From Cymbidium sinense (Eukaryota > Streptophyta > Magnoliopsida > Asparagales > Orchidaceae), in NCBI GenBank assembly GCA_021442155.1, contig JAKCPB010000334.1, positions 62,001-126,000 of the forward strand: a stretch of 64,000 nucleotides of DNA, given 5' to 3'. Under the pieces are notes generated by a model, which had not been told where the DNA came from, made no database searches, and was given only the letters and a program-made list of their open reading frames with translations. The translations under genes were made by a program, and so were the position numbers. Position 1 is the stretch's first letter, and each line of letters begins with the position of its first letter. This document shows positions 38,201 to 50,972 of the stretch, one piece after another.

Positions 38201-39524
38201 CCTAAATCTTAAACCCTAAACCATAAACTCAACCCCAACCACTAAACTATAAACCTACAACCCTAAACTCTAAACTCTAAACCCCAGACCCTAATTAAAA
38301 AATTTTAAGAAAATACTCTAACCCTAAACCCTAAACCCTAAACCCTAAACCCTAAAATTCTAAATCCTAAACCCTAAACTCTATGCTCTAAACCCTAAAA
38401 GCTACAACATTAAACCCTAAACCCTAAACCCTAAACCCAAAACCTAAAACCCAAAACTTAAAACTATACTTAAACCTGATAAAAAACCCACCCTAAATAG
38501 TAAACCATAAACCCTAAACTAATCCTAAACTGTAAACCTTAATCCCTAAAAAGCTAAAAACCTAAACCTAAAGTAAATAAAACCTTAAAAAAATAAATAG
38601 AAAAATATAAACCAAAATAAAATCAAAAAATAAAATAAAATAAAAAATAAATTTAAACATAAATCTAAACCTAAAAATAAAAAAACTAAATTAAAATAAA
38701 ATAAATAAAAACCGAAAATAAACTAAAAAATAAAAAACCTAAATAAAATAAAAACTAAACCTAAAATAAAAATAAAATAAACCTAAAATAAAAGAAAAAC
38801 TAAAAAAACCTAAAAATAAATAAAAAATAAAATCTAAACCCTAATCTAAAAAAAAACTAAACCTAAAATAAAAATAACATAAACCTAAACCAAAACTAAA
38901 ATAAATAAAACCTAAACCTAAACCTAAAATAAACTAAATCTAAACCAAAGGCCAAACTAAATAAAATAAAAGAAACTAAAACTAAAAACTTAAAAATTAA
39001 AACCTAAAATAAACCTAAAAAACACCTAAAACCTAAACCTAAAAAAATATAATAAAAACCTAAACAAAACCTAAAAAAAGATAAAATGGAAACCTAAAAA
39101 ATAAAATAAAAATAAGACTAAACAAAAAATAGACCTAAACCTAAACCTAAACTAAAATAAATAAACTAAACTGAATAGAATAAAAAATAAACCTAAATAA
39201 AATAAAAATAAAAAATAAAATAAATTAAAATAAATGAAAATTAAACTAAATGAACTAAGTAAACCTAAACCTATAGGTTTACTTAACTTTAAAAAAAATA
39301 TAAACTCTAAATCTTGAAGCCTAAACCCTAAACCTACAACCCGAAAAAACCCTAAACCTTAAACACTAAACACTAACCATAAACCCTAAACCCTAAACCC
39401 TAAAACCCTAAATGCTAAATCCAAAACCCTAAACCCTAAACCTAAACCTAAAGTAACTAAATAAATTAAAAATTAAACCTAAACCATAAAACCAAATAAA
39501 CCCGAACCTGAACCAAAACCCTAA
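35256..39524. repeat. Telomere-like units between GRP copies G5 and G6
   Basis: CCCTAAA-type blocks lie at 35265-35440, 36025-36240, 37111-37370 (C/G-enriched: CTGAGCC, CTGGGCC, CCCACCACC), 38169-38560 and 39300-39440. A-rich blocks fill the gaps. Junction words lie near 35980, 38136 and 39263 (CTATAGGTTTACTTAACTTT). The last 85 bases are the GRP flank (AAAGTAACTAAATAAATT). Nothing coding is visible. Confidence 0.85.
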
Positions 39525-40008
39525 GAATAGGCAGAACCTTGATGGTAGGAATATCACTGTCAACTAGGCTCAATCTAGATCTGACGGTGGAGGCGAATGC
39601 GATGCAGCCATTATCATAGTGGTGGTAGGAGATCTGGATGTGCTGGTGGATATGAAGGTGGTGGTTTGAGTAGTGGTGGTTATGGAGGCAGGAGGAGCGA
39701 CGAAGGTTACAGCCATGGTGGTTTTGGAGGCGGGAGATCGGGGATATCATGGTGGATCCCGCTACTCGAGGGTCTGGGGGTTCTGATGGGAGCTAGAGAA
39801 ATTGAAGAACGGCCGATTCGATCATCTGCTTATGGAACTTTATCTTTATAATACAGACGATTCCAGTTATCAAGGATTTTTTTATTTTCTCTATGAGTGC
39901 TCATTTTATATCTATGTCTTTGATTTCGCCTTAAACACTTGGTGTGTTACTTGTTTGATGAAATCAAAAAGAAGAAATGTTGAATCTAAATTTATTCTCT
40001 GTCAAAAA
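39525..40008 (+). pseudogene. GRP copy G6: glycine-rich RNA-binding protein 3' fragment
   Basis: The frame reads NRQNLDGRNITVN, the shared TAG stop, AQSRSDGGGE. It then shifts near 39600 and continues as HYHSGGRRSGCAGGYEGGG, SSGGYGGRRSDEGYSHGG, and shifts again near 39740. The 3' UTR follows, with a TTTTATCTCTA-like variant and the end TTATTCTCTGTCAAAAAA. It has one stop and two frameshifts. It groups with the TAG subfamily (G3, G4, G10). Confidence 0.85.
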
Positions 40009-43000
40009 ACAAAACAAAAACCCAAAACCCTAAACTAAAATCTAAACCCTAAACCTAAAATGTAAACGATAAACTCTAAAACCCTAACCAAAATCCTAGC
40101 GAAACCCTAAAACCCCCAACCTTAAACCCTAAACCCTAAAACCCTAAACCCTAAACTAAACCCTAAACCCACAAATCCTAAACCCTAAACCCAAACTAAA
40201 CCCTAAACCCTAAACCATAATCCTTAAAAAAATAAAATAAATAAATAACTTATAAAACCTAAACCTAAACCTAAGCTAATCCTAAATAAAAAAAAAATAA
40301 AATAAAAAATAAACTAAAATAAAATAAAATAAATAAAAACCTAAACTAAAAAAAAAATAAAAAAAAAATAAACATAAAAAAAAATAAAAAAATAAAATAC
40401 ATAAAATAAAATAAAATAAAAACTAAATAAAAACCTAAACCAAATAAAAAAACTAAAAATAAATAAAAAATAAATTCTAAACCCTAAACAAAAAAACCTA
40501 AACCTAAAATAAAAATAAATTAAAACTAAACCTAAACTAAAATTAACTAAACTAAAATAATTTAAACTAAAATAGATAAAACCTAAATGTGAACCTAAAA
40601 TAAGCTAAGCTTGAACCTAAACCTAAACTAAATAAAATAAAATAAACTCAAAATAATCCTAAAGCTAAACTAAAGAACAAAACCTAAAAATAAACCTAAA
40701 ACCTAAACATGAAAAATAAAATAAAACCATAAACCTAAACTGAAAATGAAAAAATAAAACCTAAACCTAAAAAATAAAATAAAAATAAATTAAACTAGAA
40801 AATAAACCTAAACCTAAAAAATAAACTAAAATAAAAATCCTAAGCTATTATAAATAAACTAAACTAAATAATAATAAAAATAAACCTAAATAAAAATTTA
40901 AAAACCCTAAATTCAAATAAATAAAAAAATAAATTAAATAAACATAAACCTACTTGGTTTACATATTTTAAAAACCAAACCCTAAAATAACTTAAAACCC
41001 TAAACCCTAAACCTGACCCTAAACCACAAGCCTAAATCCTAAATCCTTATACCTAAACCCTAAACCTCATAATCCCTAAAACCCTAAACCCAAAATCCTA
41101 AATCATAAACCCTAAACCCTAAAACCTATAACCCTAAACCTTAAACCCTAAACCCCAAACCTTAAACCCTAAACTCTAAACCCTAAACCCTTAACCCTAA
41201 AAACCTAAAAACCTAATCTAAAACCTATAAAATAAATAAATAAAGAAAATAAAATCTAAAGAAAAATAAAATAAAATAAAAAACTAAACTAAAACCTAAA
41301 CCTAAACCTAAAACTAAAGAATTAAATAAAAAAAACTAAATTAAAATAAAATATATCAAAACCTAAAATAAACTAAAAAGAAAATAAACCTAAAATAAAA
41401 CCTAAATAAAATAAACCTAAATGTAAAATAAAATAAAATAAACCTAAAATAAAATAAAATAAAACCTAAATAAAAAAACCAAAACCTAAAAATAAACCTA
41501 AAATGAAACTTAAAATAAATAAAAAAATAAAACCTAAAATAAACTAAAAAATTAAACCTAAAATAAACAAAATAAAATAAACCTAAACTTAAACTAGAAT
41601 AAACTAAACTAAAATAAATAAAACCTAAAACAAACCAAAAATAAACCTATGAATAAAAAACCTAAATAAAATAAAAACTAAACATAAATAAAAAATAAAC
41701 CTAAAATAAACCTAAAATAAAATAAACCAAAAACTAAATAAAATCCTAAACCTAAAAAATTAAACCTAAAAATAAAACCTATAAAATAAATAAAAAATAA
41801 AACATAAGCCTTAAACTAAAAAATCCTAAACCTAAAATAAAAATGAAATAAACAAAATAAAATAAATCTAAATCTAATCTAAAATAAACTAAACTAAAAT
41901 AAATAAAACTTAAACCTACCAAACCTAAATAAAAAATAAATTAAATCTAAACTAAAAAAATAAAACCTAAAAAAATAAAATAAAAATAACTTAACCTTAA
42001 AAAATAAAATAAAAAAATAAAATCAACTTAAAAATAAACCTAAACTTAAAAATAAACTAAAATGAAAGACCTAAACTAAAATAAATAAAGCAAAAATAAA
42101 TTTAAGTAAAATAAAAAATAAACATAAATAAAATACAAATTAAAATAAAATTAAAATAAATAAGATAAAAACTAAATAAAGTTAAACTCTTTGCTTTCTT
42201 TATTTTTTTTAAAAAAACCTAAACCCTAAGCTAACCCTAAGCCCTAAACCCTAAACCATAAACCCTAAACCCTAAAAACCCAAAACCCTAAAGCCTAAAC
42301 ACCAAACCCTAAACCATAAACCCTAATCCTCTAAAACCTAAACCCTAAAAACCCTAAAGACCCTAAACCTTAAACAAAAACAAACCACAAAACTAAAGCT
42401 AAAATCTAAATTAAATAAAACCTAAAATAAAATTTATAAAATAACCTAACCTAAATTAAATAAAAAAAAATAAAATAAAACCTAAACTAAAACATAAACC
42501 TAAACCTAAAAAAAAACTAATAAAATAAAATAAAATAAAATAAATAAAACCTAAACTAAACTTAAAATAAAATAAAATTAAGAAAACATAAATAAAATAA
42601 GAACTAAACGATAATAAAACCAAATAAACCAAAATAAAATAAAATAAAGCCTGCACCTAAAAAATAAACCTTGAAATAAAAACTAAAAATAAATAATAAA
42701 TAAAAAATTAACCTTACACTAAAAATACTTAAATTTAAAATAAAAATAAAATAAACATAAACCAAAACTAAAATAAAACCTAAAATAAAATAAATAAACA
42801 TAAAATAACTAAACTAAACTAATAAGATTAAAAACTAAACCTAAATAAAATATAAAATAAACTAAATAAACCAAAACCTACCAGTTTACTTAAGTTAAGA
42901 AAAACTCTAAACACTAAACCGTAAACCCTAAACACTAAATCTTAAACCCTAAACCCTAAAACTAACCCTAAACCCAAAACCTTAGACACTAAACCCTATA

Positions 43001-44252
43001 CCCTAAACTCTAACACTAAACCTTAAACCCTAAACCCTAAACCCTAAACCCCAAACCCTAACCCCTAAAAAAACACTAAACCCTAAACCTTAAACCTTAA
43101 ACCTTAAACCCTAAGCTAACCCTAAACCTTAAACCCTAAACCTCAACCTAAACTAAACCCTAAAAACCCTAAACCCTAAAACCCTAAACCTTAAACCATA
43201 AAATCTAACTGTAAAACTAAAACCATGAAAACCTTAAACCTATAAATTAAAACCTAAATCAGAATCTAAACCCTAAACCTTAAACTCTAATCTAACCTAA
43301 CTCCCTAAACCCTAACTTAAACCCTAAACCCTAAACACTAAACCCTAAAAATCCTAAACCCTAAAGCCTAAACACTAAATCTTAAACACTAATCCCTAAA
43401 CCCTAACTTTAACCCTAAACCCTAAACCCTAAAACCCTAAACCTAAAACCCTAAACCCTAAACCCTAAACCCTAAGCACTAAACCCTAAGCACTAAAAAC
43501 CTAGAAACCTAAACCTAAACTTAATAAAACTTAAAAATAAATTAAATAAAAAACCTAAACCTAAATAAAATAAATAAATAAAATAAAATAAAACTAAAAC
43601 TAAAACCTAAACCTAAAAATAAAATAAAATAAAAAAATTAAAATATACTAAAATAAAATAAATAAAAACCTGAACTAAACATAAAAATAAAATAAACTTA
43701 AGAATAAAAAACATAAATAAAATAAAAACTAAATAAAAATCTAAACAAAAAAATAAACCTAAAATTCAAACCTAAAAATAGATAATAAAAAAACCTAAAC
43801 CCTAAACTAAAAAAAACTTAAACCTAAAATAAAAATAAAATAAAATAAATCTAAACCTAAACTAAAATAAACTATACTAAAATAAATTAAACTTAAACGT
43901 AAACCAAAAATAAATTAAATCTAAAAGTAAACCTAAAATAAAATAAAATAAACCTAAAGCTAAACTAAAAAATAAAACCAAAAAATAAACCTAAAATAAA
44001 ATCCTAAAACTTAAACCTAAAAAAATAAAATAAAATTCTAAACTTAAACCTAAAAATAAAAAATAAAGCCTAAACCTTAAAAATAAAATAAAAATAAAAC
44101 TCAACTAATAAATTAACCTAAACCAAAACCTAAAAATAAAAAATAAAATAAAAAATAAAAAAAAAAACTAAACTAAATAAAAATAAAAAATAAACCTAGA
44201 TAAACAAAAAAAATAAAGTAAATTAAAATAAAAAATAAACTAAATATACTAA
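40009..44252. repeat. Telomere-like units between GRP copy G6 and LINE L5
   Basis: CCCTAAA-rich blocks: 40020-40225, 40976-41215, 42216-42380 and the long one at 42905-43500. A-rich blocks: 40226-40946, 41216-42180, 42381-42876 and 43501-44252. Junction words lie near 40947 (ACTTGGTTTACATATTTTA), 42180 and 42876 (CCAGTTTACTTAAG). At 44240 the array shows the AACTAAATATACTAAATAT words that normally lead to a junction word, but LINE L5 is inserted there. Confidence 0.85.
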
Positions 44253-44810
44253 ATATCAAGAATGCTAGATATGATTGCTTTGATGTTACTCACCTATTTT
44301 CTCTAGTTGGTAGCATTACATATGATTGTGACCCTTCTTTATGAAGTTTGGATGCTCATATGTATTGTTGCCCTCGAGATGATCCTATCTATTTTGAGCT
44401 TCTCCTTCTCTCTTTAACTTTATCCTTTTAGCTATGAATTTTTCTTTTGTAGTGTTTTGCAGATTTCTTTTACAAGTTGGAACATTATAGAGGGAATGGT
44501 GGTTGCTCAGTCAACCCAAGTGCTATTGCAGTGGATCTTACTTATCTTACTTTCTCAAAGGAATCATGAACTTTTGCTGACTCATCCTTTTACTATTTTC
44601 AAGACTTATTTTAGTCTTCTGTGTCTTTTTCTCTTATGCCTTTTAGGCGATGTATTTGCTCTTTTATTTTCTTTTCTTTTTCTAATATACTTAGATGGGG
44701 GATTAGCTCGGTAGGTTTCTTGTAGCTCTAAGAGCACTAGAATTTTAGAACTTTTACCTCTTTAAGAAAATTGTATCTTTTTCGTTTATGGTAATAAAAT
44801 TCTAACTCCA
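44253..44810 (+). mobile_element. 5'-truncated LINE (copy L5), terminal module only
   Basis: This copy holds only the last 560 bases of the family: TATCAAGAATGCTAGATATG (compare 30108), TTTGGATGCTCATATGTATT, AGAGGGAATGGTGGTTGCTC, CTTAGATGGGGGATTAGCTC, GGTAATAAAATTCTAACTCC. It ends in an eight-A tail and then CTCTAACCCCTAAACCC. Its left boundary falls at the end of an A-rich block. There is no coding sequence. Confidence 0.82.
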
Positions 44811-45142
44811 AAAAAAACTCTAACCCCTAAACCCTAAACCCTAACAACTAAACCCTAAAACCCTAAAACCCTAAAACCCTAAAACCCTAAACCCTAAACC
44901 CTAAACCTTAAACCCTAAACAAACCCTAAACCCTAAAGCCTAAACACTAAACCCTAAACCCTAAACCCTAAAAGTATAAAATCTAAAGTCCTAAACCCTA
45001 AACCCTAAACCCTTAATCCTAATCCTAAACCTTAAACCTGAAACCTCAATCCCTAAACCTAAAGCTAAAGTAACTAAAGAAATTAAAAAATAAACCTAAA
45101 CCCCAAAACTTAATAAATCTAAACCTAAACCAAAACTTTAAG
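44811..45142. repeat. CCCTAAA array between LINE L5 and GRP copy G7
   Basis: Heptamers begin straight after the A-tail and include four near-perfect AAACCCTA octamers near 44860-44890. The GRP flank (AAAGTAACTAAAGAAATT) occupies the last 80 bases. Confidence 0.9.
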
Positions 45143-45631
45143 GGTGGGCAGAACCCTGATGGTAGGAACATCACCGTCAACCAGGCTCTGTCTAGGTATG
45201 GCGATAAAGGCGAAGGTGGAGGTGGTGATTATCATAGTGGTGGTGGGGAATCTAGAGGTACTGGTGGATATGGAGGTACTGGTTGGAGTAATGGTGGTTT
45301 TGGAAGCAGGAGGAGCGACGAAGGTTACATCCGTGATGGTGGTAGACGGAAAGATCATTGATATGATGATGGATCCCACTACTCAAGAGGTCAGGGTGGT
45401 TCTGATGGGAACTGAAGAAACTGAAGAACAACTGAACTAATCTGTTGCTTATTGAACTATGCCTCTATAGTAGAGACAGTTCTAGCTATCTAGGGTTTTC
45501 GATTTTCTCTATGCGTGCTCATTTTTTATCTATGTCATCGCTTGTGTCCTAGAAAACTTAGTTTGTTACTTGGTTGATGAAATCAAAAAGAAGAAATGTT
45601 GAATCCAAATTTTTCCTTTGTTGAAAAAAAA
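45143..45631 (+). pseudogene. GRP copy G7: best-preserved GRP reading frame
   Basis: The frame reads GGQNPDGRNITVNQALSR, YGDKGEGGGGDYHSGG, GESRGTGGYGGTGWSNGG, FGSRRSDEGYIRDGGRRKDH, one stop (TGA near 45359), then YDDGSHYSRGQGG and SDGN, with the final Trp codon now TGA. It keeps the Gln codon that is TAG in half of the copies, so it represents the older sequence state. The 3' UTR (CTAGGGTTTTCGATTT, TGCGTGCTCATTTTTTATC, GAAATGTTGAATCC) ends in nine A's. The composition (Gly, Tyr, Arg, Ser) and the NGQ-LDGR-ITVN signature identify the parent as a GRP7/8-like protein. Lack of a start and RNP motifs excludes function. Confidence 0.9.
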
Positions 45632-46908
45632 ACCAAAAACCCTAAACCCTAAACCATAAACCGTAAACCTACAATCGTAAACTCTAAACCTATAAACCCT
45701 AAACCCTAAACCCTAAATCCTAAAGCCTAAAGCCTAAATCCTAAAGCCTAAACTTTAATCCCTAAACCCTAAAACCTACAACCCTAAGCCCTAAACCCTG
45801 AACCCTAAACCCTAAACTCTAAAAACCTAAAAACTTAAACCTAAACTAAATAAAACCTTAAAATAAAATAAATAAATTAACCTAAACCTACATAAAATTA
45901 AAAAAATAATAAAAAAACCTAAACTAAAACCTAAACCTAAACCAAAAAATAAAAAAAATTAAATTAATCATAATAAACTAAAATAAATTAAATAAAATCC
46001 TAAAGTAAACCAAAATATAAAACAAACCTAAGAATAAAAAACCAAAATAAAATAAAAACTAAACGTAAAATAAAAATAAAATAAACCTAAAATTAAATTA
46101 AATAAAAACCTAAAACTAAAAAAAAACCTCAAAATAAAACCTAAACACTAAACTGAAAAAAAGCTAAACTAAAAATAATTAAATAAAACCTAAACATAAA
46201 CCTAAACTAAACAAAATAAAATAAACTAAAAATAAACCTAAACCTAAACTAAAAAGTAAAACCTAAAAATAAACCTAAAATAAAAACCTAAAACCTAAAC
46301 CTAAAATACTAAAATAAAAACCTAAACCTAAACCTAAACATAAAAAATAAAAGCCAAACCTAAAAAATAAAAGAAAAATAAAACTCAACTAAGAAATAAA
46401 CCAAATCCTAAACCTAAACCTAAAAAATAAACTAAAATAAAAAACTAAAACTAAAATAAATAGAACTAAAATAAATAAACTAAACTAAATATAAATAAAA
46501 AATAAACCTAAATAAAAATATAATATAAAAAAATTGAAAAAAATAAAAAATAAACTAAATAAACCTAAACATACCAGTTTACTTATTTTTTTTAAAAAAA
46601 TAAACCCTAAATCCTAAACCCTAAACCTTAAAGCCTAAAGCCTAAACCTACCACCCTAAACCCTAAAAAAACCTAAACCCTAAACCCTAAATGCTAAAGA
46701 ATAAACCATAAAACCCTAAACCCTAAGCCTTAAACCTTAAACCCTAAACCATAAACCTTAAACCCTAAACCCTAAACCCTAAACCCTAAACCCTAACCTT
46801 TAGCCCAAAACCCTAAATCCCAAACCCTAAAACAAAACCTAATGTAACTAGGTAAATTATAAAATAAACCTAACCCTAAAACCTAATAAACTTAATTCTA
46901 AACTCTAA
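45632..46908. repeat. Telomere-like unit between GRP copy G7 and LINE L6
   Basis: CCCTAAA block 45640-45830, A-rich block 45831-46565, junction word 46565-46600 (CCAGTTTACTTATTTTTTTT), CCCTAAA block 46601-46830, then the A-rich flank (TGTAACTAGGTAAATT ... AACCTAATAAACTTA) that elsewhere leads to GRP. Here CTCTAAGAATGG leads into a LINE fragment. Confidence 0.88.
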
Positions 46909-48178
46909 GAATGGTATCACCTTCTGATGGAGGTCGAGATTGTTTCTGGTTGAACCTATTGAGCTTTGGTTGCCCTTTGGTTTTGGTGGCTCTCCCTATT
47001 TACTGGTCTCCTATTGTGTTGGTTTTAGGATGGCGTGGTGATTGGCAGGCTTTGGAGCTTGCTTGTTTACTATTTTCTCAAGCCTCTTTTTTTTTGCTGT
47101 GAGGGTTTACGGGCTGGTGGTTGCTTAATGGCTGTGGTATTTTTCAGCCTTTTTCTTTCAATTTTGGCTATCTGGCATAGTGATTATTAGTTGAACATGG
47201 TCGTTTTCTTTATTCCTTCCTATGCTAACTTACTCTATCTTGAGTTGTTACCTGCCATCTAGTTTTCATTCCCCTTTTCTGGTAGTTTTTTTGAAGTTTT
47301 TTTGTGGTGTTTTCCTATTGGCTGGATGACCCATTGGCTTGTCATTTCTTTCTATTGTGGGATGAACCTGTATGTGGTTTTGGCTTTTTTTGGCTCTGTT
47401 GCTATTTCTCCTGATTCTTAGTGCTATCGTTGGCTGGGTGGCTCTGATGGTTGGCTATAACTGTGCTGTTGGTTGGTGGATCTACAAAATTTTTGGTTCT
47501 TTACCTTTGTTTTGTTTATGGTTTTGATGGTATTATTTTGGCTATTGTCTTGTTTGGTTGGTTGCTTTACTTTGGTTTGGCTAGATGTTTTTCTATTTAG
47601 TTTCTTATTTAATCTTGATGATAGATATTAGAACTTGGCTAACTCTTGGCTGTTGGCTATTTTGTTTAATCAAGGTAAGTTGTCTATGATGTCTGGGATG
47701 TTTTCCTTATTATTCTTTTGGCTGGTAGAACCATATGTGATTGTAACCCTTCTTCTAAAGTTTAGATGCTCACATATCCTATTGCCCCTTGAGGTGAATG
47801 TGACTGAGCCTGAGCCTTATCTAAGATTTTTATGATTTTGTTCCTTTTGTGTACTTAGCTTATCCTTATTTCTAGATGCTTATCTCTATCTTAAGTTCTT
47901 TGCGGGTTTGTGTTTTGGAGGTGGTTTGTGCATCTCAGAGAAGATTTTGGGATATAGATGGCTATGGCCTTCCTTCTTGGAATTTTGTGCTATTTCTTTC
48001 TTTTTTTTATCTTTTCATTCTTTTGCTTAGGTTTTCTTGTAATATGTAGGGGATTTACCTCTTTAGGTAAATTATAGCTCTTTGAGCAGTAGTTTAGAGA
48101 TTTATCCCCTTGAAGGACCTTTTATCTCTTTCTTTTTGGGAATAATATTTTCCCACTTTGATTTTTCTTTTTTAGAAA
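46909..48178 (+). mobile_element. 5'-truncated LINE (copy L6), divergent subfamily
   Basis: The first 440 bases match 2287-2725. From about 47670 the module resembles the family 3' end, but divergently: GTAAGTTGTCTATGATGTC, ATATGTGATTGTAACCCTTC, GATGCTCACATATCC, CCCCTTGAGGTGA, then AGCAGTAGTTTAGAG and a changed terminus GGGAATAATATTTTC. It ends TTTTTTAGAAATAACCCTAAG, only ten bases before GRP copy G8. It encodes nothing. It is probably an older or different LINE subfamily than L1, L3, L4 and L5. Confidence 0.72.
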
Positions 48179-48188
48179 TAACCCTAAG

Positions 48189-48645
48189 AATGAGCAGAAC
48201 CATGACGGTGGAAACATCACCAACCGGGCCTAGATCTCAAGGTGGAAATGAAGGCAAAGGTGGTGGTTATCATGGGGTTGTGGGGATCTGAGGTGGTAGA
48301 GCAAATGGTGGTTATGGAGGAGGAAGGAGTAACGGAGGATACAGCTGTGGTGGTGGCGAAGGGTGAGATCAGGGTTATGATGGTGGATCCCGCTGCTCAA
48401 GAGTCTGGGATGGTTCTGATGGGAACTGGGGAAATTGAAAAAAGGTTGATTCGATATGCTACTTATGAAATTGTCTTTACAGTAGAGACAGTTTTAGTTA
48501 TCTAGGGTTTTTGATTTGCTCTATGCGTGCTCATTTTCTATCTATGTCATCGCTTGTATCTAAGAAAACTCGGTGTGTTACTTGCTTGATGGATTCGAAA
48601 AGAAGAAATGTTGAATCTGAATTTGTTCTCACTTAAAAAAAAAAA
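48189..48645 (+). pseudogene. GRP copy G8: glycine-rich RNA-binding protein 3' fragment
   Basis: It starts NEQNHDGGNIT, then a 3-base loss and an indel shift the frame. The glycine-rich part is shortened by about 40 bases (GGANGGYGGGRSNGGYSCGGG is readable in another frame). The 3' UTR ends TTCTCACTTAAAAAA. Unlike the others it is preceded by only one CCCTAAG word, because LINE L6 sits directly upstream. Confidence 0.82.
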
Positions 48646-50972
48646 TCAAAAACCCTAAACCCTAAACTAAGACATGAACCCTAAATCAAAAACTTAAACC
48701 TTAAACCCTAAACCCTAAAAACCCTAAACCCTACACCCTAAACCCCAAACCCATAACCCTAAAATGCTAAACCCTAAACCCTAAACCCTAAACCCCAAAC
48801 CCTAAACCCTAAACCTAAAAGCCTAAAAACCTAAACCTAAATAAAATAAACCTAAAAATAAAATAAATAAAACCTAAACCAAAATAAAAAAATAAAAACA
48901 TAAACTAAAACCTAAACTAAACCTAAACATACAACTAAACCAAAATAAAATAAAAAATAAAAACTAAATAAAAATAAAATAAATAAAAACCTAAACTAAA
49001 CAAAAAAATAAAAAACTTAAATAAAATAAAAACTAAAACTTAAATAAAAATAAAATAAATTAAAACTAAATATAAACCTAAACCTAAAAAATAAACATAA
49101 AAATATTACCTAAGAAAAATGAAAACTAAAACCTAAACCCTAAACTTAACAAAAAAAACCTAAACCTAAAAATAAAAAATAAAACCTAAACCTAAAAAAT
49201 AAATTAAAATAAAACTAAACTAAAAAATAAACCTAAACCTAAACCTAAACGTAAAAAATAAACTAAAATAAAAAACCTAAACTAAAATAAATAAACTAAA
49301 CTAAATAAAAATAAAATTAAAGATAACCCTTAATAAAAATAAAAAATGAAATAAATTAAAATAAATAAAAAATAAACTAAATAAACCTAAACTTACCATT
49401 TTACTTAATTTTAAAAAATAATATTAATATAATAAAAAATATAACCCTAAACCCTAAATGCTAAACCCTAAACATACAACCCTAAATCCTAAAATCCTAA
49501 ACCCTAAACCCTAAAACCTAAACCATAAAACCTAAACCCTAAAACCTTAAACCTTAAACCCTAAACCCTAAACCCTAAACCCTAAACTTTATTTTTTTTA
49601 AAAAAAACCTTAAACCCTAAACCCTAAACCTAAACTAAAACCTAAACCCTAAACTTAAAACCTAAACCCTAAACCTTAAACCCTAAAATCCCTAAACCCT
49701 AAACACTAAACCCTAAACCTTAAATCCTAAACCTTAAAACTCTAAACCATAAACCATAAACCCAAAACCCTAAAACCTAAATCTAAATAAAAAATTAAAT
49801 AAAATAAAATAAAAACTTAAACTAAAACCTAAACCTAAACCAAAAAAAAAAAAAAAATAGAAAATAAAAACTAAACTTAAATAAAATAAATAAAAACCTA
49901 AACTAAACAAAAATAAAATAAAATAAACCTAAAATTAAAAACTTATATAAAATAAAACTAAACCTAAAATAAGAATAAAATAAACGTATGATAAAATAAA
50001 AGAAAAACTAAATAAAAACCTAAACCTAAGAAATAAACCTAAAAATAAAAATAATAAATAAATAAATAGTAACACCTAAACCCTAAACTAAAAAAACATA
50101 AACCTAAAATAAAAATAAAATAAATAAAATAAAATAATCTTAAACCTAAACTAAAATAAGCTAAACAAAAATAAATAAAACCTAAACCTAAACCTAAACC
50201 TAAAATAAACTAAACCTAAACCTAAATTTAAACTAAATAAAATAAATAAACTAAAAATGAACATAAGCCTAAACTTAGAAATAAAACCTAAAAAAAACCT
50301 AAAATAATAACTTAAAACCTAAACCTAGAAAAATAACAAATAAAACCTAAACCTTAAAAACAAAATAAAAAAACAAAACTAAAATCGAAGCCTAAACCTA
50401 AACCTAAACCTAAAAAAGAAACTAAAATAAAAAAATCCTAAACTGAAATAAATAAACGTAATATAAATAAACTAAACTAAATAAAAATAAAAATAATCCT
50501 AATTAAAAATAAAAAACAAAATAAACTTAAATAAATATAAATAACCTAAATAAACATAAACATACTAATTTACTAATTTTTTTTAAATAAAAAAACCCTA
50601 AAGCCTAAACTCTAAACCTTAAAACCTAAAAGCCCTAAACCATAAATCCTAAACCCTAAACTCTAATCCCTAAACCCTAAACCCTAAACCCTAAAACTAT
50701 AACCCTAAACTCTAAACCCTAAACCATAAACCAAAAACCCCAATAAACCCTAAACATTAAGCCTTAAATCCCAAAACCTTAAACCCTAATCCCTAAATAA
50801 TAAAAAATCATAAATCGTAAACCCCAAACCCTAAACCTTAAACTAACCCTAAACCCTAAACCCTAAACCCCCTAGAATCCTAAAACATAAACCCTAAATC
50901 CTAAACCCTAAACCCTAAACCCTATACAACCCTAAACACTAAAACCCTAAACCTTAAACCCAAAACCTTAAG
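48646..50972. repeat. Telomere-like units between GRP copies G8 and G9
   Basis: CCCTAAA blocks: 48650-48840, 49440-49780 and 50590-50972. A-rich blocks: 48841-49385 and 49781-50550. Junction words lie near 49385 (CCATTTTACTTAATTTTAA) and 50550. The middle CCCTAAA block holds an extra TTTATTTTTTTTAAAAAAAA stretch near 49587, like a junction word without its GTTTAC core. Confidence 0.88.

Noticed and set aside
42456..42801. Phe/Tyr/Ile/Leu-rich minus-strand frames resembling transmembrane helices
   Set aside because: They are the reverse complement of the TAAAATAAAA repeat (TTTTATTTTA), so the composition is forced by the repeat.
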